This document shows positions 33,298-37,312 of a stretch of DNA of 37,312 nucleotides, in pieces; within the stretch, counting starts at the first letter, position 1, and each line of letters starts with the position of its first letter. Both the position numbers and the translations under genes were made by a program. Location of the stretch: NCBI GenBank assembly GCA_015711955.1, contig JACVJK010000015.1, positions 1-37,312 on the forward strand. Direction: 5' to 3'. The notes beneath the pieces were generated by a model that worked only from the letters and a program-made list of their open reading frames with translations, had not been told where the DNA came from and searched no databases. Source of the DNA: Actinomycetota bacterium (GTDB lineage Bacteria; Actinomycetota; Geothermincolia; Geothermincolales; RBG-13-55-18).

Positions 33298-35403
33298 ATG
33301 AGCGAAAAGGGTCTTGCCGCCCTGTTCAATCCCGGGAGTGTGGCGGTGGTGGGCGCATCGCCCTCTGAGGGGAAAGTGGGGCGGGTGCTCCTGGAAAACA
33401 TTTTGAGCTCGGGCTTTCCCGGACGGGTTTACGCGGTGAACCCTAAACATCAAGAGGTACTGGGGATCCCTTGTTATCCTTCCGTTATGGATATACCGGA
33501 GATACCGCAAATGGCGGTGATCGCCGTACCCGCACCCCATGTAGAGACCATATTGGAGGAATGCGGGAAAAAGGGAGTGGAGGTAGCGGTCATCATATCC
33601 GCAGGCTTCAAGGAAATGGGAGGAGAAGGGTACGAACGGGAAAACTCACTTCGCAAGACGGCGGAAAAGTTCGGTATAAGGGTGCTAGGACCCAACTGTC
33701 TCGGCTTAGCAGACACCTTCACACCCATCAACGCCACCTTCGCCGCCTACCCTCCACGCCAAGGCAAAGTGGCCTTCATATCTCAATCGGGGGCGCTCTG
33801 TACCGCGGCACTCAGTTGGGCCAACGAAACTCATTTCGGATTTTCCCGTTTTGTTAGCCTGGGAAACAAAATGGATCTGGATGAAAGCGACATGCTGGAA
33901 ACTTTTAGGAACGACGAAAACACCCTTGTCATCGCCGCGTATCTGGAGGGTATTTCGGACGGAAGCCGTTTTTTGGAGGTTGCATCCGCCGTGACCCGGG
34001 AAAAGCCGGTAATCGTCTTCAAGGCGGGAACCACCCAGGCAGGGGCTCGGGCGGCCTCCTCTCACACCGGCACTTTGGCCGGCTCCGAGAAGGCCTACTC
34101 GGCTGCCTTTCGCAAGTGTGGGATTTTGAGGGCGGGAACGGTGGAGGAACTATTCCAGCTCTCTCGGGGACTCGTCCTCCGCAGGCCTCCCGACGGGGAT
34201 CGGGTGGCCATCATCACCAACGCCGGGGGTCCAGGGATCATCGCGTCGGACGCGGTGGAAAACGGCGGGCTGCACATGGCCACCTTTTCGGAGAGGACCA
34301 TCGAAATGCTCCGCGAGAAGCTGCCTCCCGCCGCCAACATATACAATCCGGTGGACGTCTTAGGCGACGCGAAAGAGGATAGGTACCGATTGGCATTACA
34401 AGCTGTCTTGGAGGACCCCTTGGTGGACTCGGCACTGGTCATCCTCACCCCGCAAGCGATGACCAGGGTGAGGGAGACCGCTGAGGTAGTGGCCGAGCAC
34501 GCCTCCCGAACCCACAAGACCGTCTTGGCCGTTTTCATGGGGGGAAAAGAAGCGGAGGAAGCGGAGCGGATATTGAGGTCTGGAGGAGTCCCCAACTTCC
34601 GTTTCCCCGAGGAGGCGGTCAGGGTACTGGTGAGGATGAGGGAATACGCGAAGTTTCGCGCGAAGAGGTCTTCCTCGCCGGAGGAGTATCCGGTGGAAAG
34701 GGAGAAGGTGCAGGATTTACTGGAAAAGTTGGTCGCCTTGGGCCGTAGGGAACTGGTAGAGGTGGAGTCCAACGAGATCCTGAAGGCCTACGGCATCCCG
34801 GTGGCACGGAGCATGCTCGCCACCAACCTCGAGGAGTGCATCAAGGCGGGAAGAACCATCGGCTACCCGGTGGTGGCCAAGATAGCCTCACCCCATATCC
34901 TTCACAAAACGGATGTGGGGGGCGTGGTGATCAACATCACCAACACCGATGAGTTGATCAACGCCTACGAGAGGATAAACGCCAACGTTAGGCGGTTGTT
35001 CCCCGACGCCGAGATCTGGGGAGTCCTGGTGCAGGAGATGCTTCCCCCTTCCAAGGAGTTGATCATCGGGGTGAACCGGGACACCAAGTTCGGTCCCTTG
35101 ATAATGGTGGGCTTGGGCGGGATCTTCGTGGAAGTGCTGAAGGACATCAGCTTTCGACTAGCCCCCCTTCCCCGGGAAGAGGCAGAGGAGATGCTGCGAG
35201 AGTTGAAAAGCTACTGGCTGTTGAAGGGCGTGAGGGGTGAGCCCCAATCCGACTTGGAGGCGGCCGTGGAAGTGATTCAAAGGGTGTCCCAGCTGGCTTG
35301 CGACTTTCCTCAGATCGTGGAGATGGACATCAATCCCCTGAGGGTCTTGGAAAAGGGAAAGGGATGCATGGCGGTGGACGCCAGGATCGTCCTTCAATAC
35401 TGA
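33298..35403 (+). CDS. ADP-forming acetate-CoA ligase / acyl-CoA synthetase (fused alpha-beta type)
   Basis: This family makes ATP from acyl-CoA, ADP and phosphate, giving the free acid and CoA, and is used for energy conservation in anaerobes and some aerobes. The 701-residue protein fuses both subunit types. The CoA-binding Rossmann domain is at about residues 5-100 (SVAVVGASPSEGKVGRVLL), and the ligase domains carry the phosphorylated His at about 256 (SSHTGTLAG) and NAGGPG. The C-terminal ATP-grasp domain starts at about 470 (YPVVAKIASPHILHKTDVGG; EMDINPLRV). ATG 33298 follows GGGGGTAGGAA. The next gene is a DRTGG/phosphotransacetylase-like protein four bases on, so they are cotranscribed. 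Acetate or a branched or aryl acid are possible substrates. Confidence 0.93.
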   Translation: MSEKGLAALFNPGSVAVVGASPSEGKVGRVLLENILSSGFPGRVYAVNPKHQEVLGIPCYPSVMDIPEIPQMAVIAVPAPHVETILEECGKKGVEVAVIISAGFKEMGGEGYERENSLRKTAEKFGIRVLGPNCLGLADTFTPINATFAAYPPRQGKVAFISQSGALCTAALSWANETHFGFSRFVSLGNKMDLDESDMLETFRNDENTLVIAAYLEGISDGSRFLEVASAVTREKPVIVFKAGTTQAGARAASSHTGTLAGSEKAYSAAFRKCGILRAGTVEELFQLSRGLVLRRPPDGDRVAIITNAGGPGIIASDAVENGGLHMATFSERTIEMLREKLPPAANIYNPVDVLGDAKEDRYRLALQAVLEDPLVDSALVILTPQAMTRVRETAEVVAEHASRTHKTVLAVFMGGKEAEEAERILRSGGVPNFRFPEEAVRVLVRMREYAKFRAKRSSSPEEYPVEREKVQDLLEKLVALGRRELVEVESNEILKAYGIPVARSMLATNLEECIKAGRTIGYPVVAKIASPHILHKTDVGGVVINITNTDELINAYERINANVRRLFPDAEIWGVLVQEMLPPSKELIIGVNRDTKFGPLIMVGLGGIFVEVLKDISFRLAPLPREEAEEMLRELKSYWLLKGVRGEPQSDLEAAVEVIQRVSQLACDFPQIVEMDINPLRVLEKGKGCMAVDARIVLQY

Positions 35404-35416
35404 AAGGGTGGTGGGC

Positions 35417-36484
35417 ATGAAAGGGCTTTATCTCTGCACGGAAGGTGGTTTCGCAGGAGTACACACCCTCTGCTTGGGACTCATCATTCATATTCGCGAG
35501 GCGGGCCTGAAAGCCGGCTATATCAAACCCCTCGGATTCCGTTATTTTCATGAGGGCAACCTGTTAACCGACGAGGACGCCGTCCTCATGAAAAAAACCC
35601 TGGAGTTGGAAGAGGATCTGAAAGACATCTGCCCGGTGGTCCTCACCTCCCAACTGGTGAGAGAAGCAATGGTGACAAATGCGGAGGACTGTAGCGCCAG
35701 GATCGTGGAGGCCTACGATCGTATCTCATCGGGGAAGGACGTGGTGATCGTCCACGGCGCGCTGAACACCAGGCAAGGTTGGTTATTGGGTATCTCGGGA
35801 TATCACTTAGCCAAGGCGCTCGACCTCTCGGTCCTACTGGTGGAGCGCTTCGATGACGCCATGTTAGCCGATAACGTGCTGGCGGCCAGGGATCGTTTCG
35901 GCGAGCGCTTCATAGGAGTCGTCTTCAACATGATCCCTCGCGAGAGAACGACCTTCCTAAAGGACTATCTCAAGCCTCGTCTGGAAAGCATGGGGGTTCG
36001 GGTTTTCGGGGAGATACCGTTAGAGAGCGTACTTCGTTCCATCACGGTCAGGGAGCTCACCTCCTCCCTAGGGGGTAACCTGCTCACCGGCGATGTAGCC
36101 TTGGAGAGGCAGGTGGAGGAAGTGGTGGTGGGAGCCATGAACCCCGAACATGCCCTGAGCGTCTTTCGCCGCAAGAGGAACTTTTGCGTGGTTACGGGCG
36201 GCGACCGCAGCGACATCCAATTGGCGGCCATGGAGGCGGGTGCCGGCTGCATCGTCCTCTCGGGGAACCTACATCCCTCACCCATAGTTGTGTCCAGGGC
36301 CAAAGAGAAGAAAGTGCCCATGATCCTAGTGGGTTCCGACACCTTCACGACGGCTGAGAACGTGGAACTCCTGATACGCACCGCCAGGTCATACGAGAAG
36401 AGTAAGGTAGAACGTTTGAGGGATCTGATTGGCGCTCACGTGGACATCATGGGGATCCTCAAGGCCATCGGCATCAGGCCCTGA
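35417..36484 (+). CDS. Phosphotransacetylase-N / DRTGG domain protein
   Basis: This 355-residue protein resembles the N-terminal regulatory half of long phosphotransacetylases: a dethiobiotin-synthetase-like (AAA_26) domain to about residue 205, then a DRTGG domain (about 230-345; VTGGDRSDIQLAAMEAGAGC, GNLHPSPIV). It contains no catalytic PTA domain. Its P-loop is degenerate: where the family has GxxxxGK(S/T), it reads TEGGFAGVHTL without Lys, so nucleotide binding may be lost. Such proteins are found beside ADP-forming acyl-CoA synthetases in archaea and anaerobic bacteria, which suggests a regulatory or sensor role for the enzyme encoded four bases upstream. ATG 35417 is preferred over GTG 35408/35411. 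It is inferred to act in the cytoplasm. Confidence 0.85.
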   Translation: MKGLYLCTEGGFAGVHTLCLGLIIHIREAGLKAGYIKPLGFRYFHEGNLLTDEDAVLMKKTLELEEDLKDICPVVLTSQLVREAMVTNAEDCSARIVEAYDRISSGKDVVIVHGALNTRQGWLLGISGYHLAKALDLSVLLVERFDDAMLADNVLAARDRFGERFIGVVFNMIPRERTTFLKDYLKPRLESMGVRVFGEIPLESVLRSITVRELTSSLGGNLLTGDVALERQVEEVVVGAMNPEHALSVFRRKRNFCVVTGGDRSDIQLAAMEAGAGCIVLSGNLHPSPIVVSRAKEKKVPMILVGSDTFTTAENVELLIRTARSYEKSKVERLRDLIGAHVDIMGILKAIGIRP

Positions 36485-36626
36485 GGGGTTCATGGCCAAC
36501 CATCTTGAATCGACCCAAGTTCACATGAGAAACCAAGCCGTGTAATCCTGGAAAGCCTCAAGGGAACTGGGTCTCTCCCCACAAACCCGTCGAGGAGTTG
36601 CGGCCCTCGGGTTGATTCGCAAAACG

Positions 36627-36641
36627 AGGGGACCTTCCCCT
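36627..36641 (+). terminator. Weak hairpin with T-rich tail downstream of the DRTGG gene
   Basis: A 5-bp stem AGGGG / CCCCT with a 5-base loop is followed by TTGATTT, about 140 bases after the stop codon at 36484. The stem is short, so termination is only possible. The rest of 36485-36748 shows no gene. Confidence 0.3.
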
Positions 36642-36748
36642 TTGATTTAGGCATCTGCGTTCGTGGCTATCTTAAAACTTCATGCAACACGAGAAGTATC
36701 GGGCCACATATAGCTCGACGTCTCGCTCGAAATCTATAGGGGTGATGA

Positions 36749-37312
36749 TCATCGGTCAATGGCGCGCAGTAGGGGATACGGATTAACCGGGCCCCTGCCA
36801 TTGGGATGGAACTCGAAGTGTAAATGGGGACACCCCCGCGCGTTTCCCGTATCACCGACATATCCTATGACTTGGCCAGCCCGAACCCGGCCCGACGCGG
36901 CGAAACCGTCCAAGTGCATGTAATAATAGACGTGCCCATTGTCGCCACGAAGGACGATGTAAAGCCCCGCTTTCCCACCACTTCTGTGCTCCACCACGCC
37001 CGAGGTTATGGCCACAACGGGGGTGCCTCGAGGAGCCATTATGTCGCATCCTTTGTGTGTCCTTCCCCCCGAGCGAGGCGCTCCCCAATCGTTGGTATAG
37101 CTGCAAGGGCCGGCTACCGGGAAGTATAATCCATTCACCGGCCCCACGCTCACCACCCCGCCGCTGCCCGATCCCCGAACGTAGGATGCGTAGCGAGAGC
37201 TCATCAAAGACGCTAGGTCGGAGGTGATGCCGGCCAATATAGCCTTTTGTTCGCTGAACTTGGCCTGGATGGCTTCTCTTTTTCTGGCCAACGATTCCAT
37301 GTTCTTCCGATA
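36749..37312 (-). CDS. M23 family metallopeptidase (LytM-like), C-terminal part, truncated by the window edge
   Basis: The open frame continues past the right edge (reading YRKN before Met at 37300), so this is the C-terminal part of a larger protein. The visible N-terminal portion is a charged helix ([20 protein letters not shown]), probably the end of a coiled coil as in PcsB/EnvC-type hydrolases or activators. The M23 domain follows with zinc ligands in [14 protein letters not shown] (His and Asp) and [10 protein letters not shown] (HxH), plus YYYMHLDGF. All four key residues are present, so it should cleave peptidoglycan cross-bridges outside the membrane. The neighbouring genes are transcribed towards it on the other strand. 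Confidence 0.9.
   Translation of the reverse strand, partial: YRKNMESLARKREAIQAKFSEQKAILAGITSDLASLMSSRYASYVRGSGSGGVVSVGPVNGLYFPVAGPCSYTNDWGAPRSGGRTHKGCDIMAPRGTPVVAITSGVVEHRSGGKAGLYIVLRGDNGHVYYYMHLDGFAASGRVRAGQVIGYVGDTGNARGCPHLHFEFHPNGRGPVNPYPLLRAIDR

Overview
The window is GC-rich bacterial DNA, mostly transcribed on the minus strand. No rRNA, tRNA, CRISPR array, insertion sequence or replication origin was recognised. The core gene order is greA-lysS-clpC-radA-disA-(small conserved gene)-carD-PIN/TRAM-ispD-ispF. This order, together with DisA, CarD, ClpC, lipoprotein signal peptides and strong GGAGG ribosome binding sites, points to a Gram-positive-type lineage. A deep-branching, probably anaerobic or facultative actinobacterium is my best guess; a firmicute-like relative is possible. 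The ADP-forming acyl-CoA synthetase and the polyferredoxin-like protein suggest fermentative or anaerobic energy metabolism. Taxonomy is inferred, not proven.

Layout. 1-2.4 kb: a TetR regulator (190-951), a gene-free stretch with ATGACC/GGTCAT operators, then phoU. 2.4-6.3 kb: a complete high-affinity phosphate uptake operon pstS-pstC-pstA-pstB-phoU. 6.3-9.2 kb: two unrelated alpha/beta hydrolases, the upstream one with a duplicated 3' end. 9.4-10.3 kb: a divergent regulator that joins a MerR-type and a TetR-type DNA-binding domain and seems to be leaderless. 10.4-12.6 kb: two lipoprotein genes (one with an apparent frameshift in its signal peptide) and a coiled-coil zinc-ribbon pseudogene. 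12.6-14.1 kb: a gene desert. 14.1-16.0 kb: a phoB-phoR type two-component pair whose kinase has no membrane segment. 16.3-20.0 kb: an intact unrecognised CxxC protein and a degenerate full-length paralogue, flanking a thiolase on the opposite strand. 20.2-21.1 kb: a cysteine-rich 4Fe-4S protein. 21.3-33.1 kb: the conserved housekeeping block. 33.3-36.5 kb: on the plus strand, an ADP-forming acetate-CoA ligase type enzyme and a DRTGG/phosphotransacetylase-N-like partner. 36.7 kb to the end: the C-terminal part of an M23 peptidase that runs off the window.

How the parts work together. PstSCAB imports phosphate, PhoU links the transporter to signalling, and the PhoB/PhoR-like pair nearby is the likely regulator. 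The housekeeping block combines stringent and rRNA-promoter control (CarD), c-di-AMP synthesis and DNA integrity (DisA, RadA), protein quality control (ClpC), isoprenoid precursor synthesis (IspD, IspF), translation (LysS) and transcript cleavage (GreA). The region 6.3-20 kb looks like an accessory, partly decaying segment: two clear pseudogenes, partial duplications and long gene-free stretches sit among acyl/ester metabolism genes and TetR-type regulators.

The most unusual items are the MerR-TetR fusion with its compact divergent promoter, the unrecognised CxxC family with an intact and a dead copy, the DisA with RHI in place of RHR, and the soluble PhoR-like kinase.
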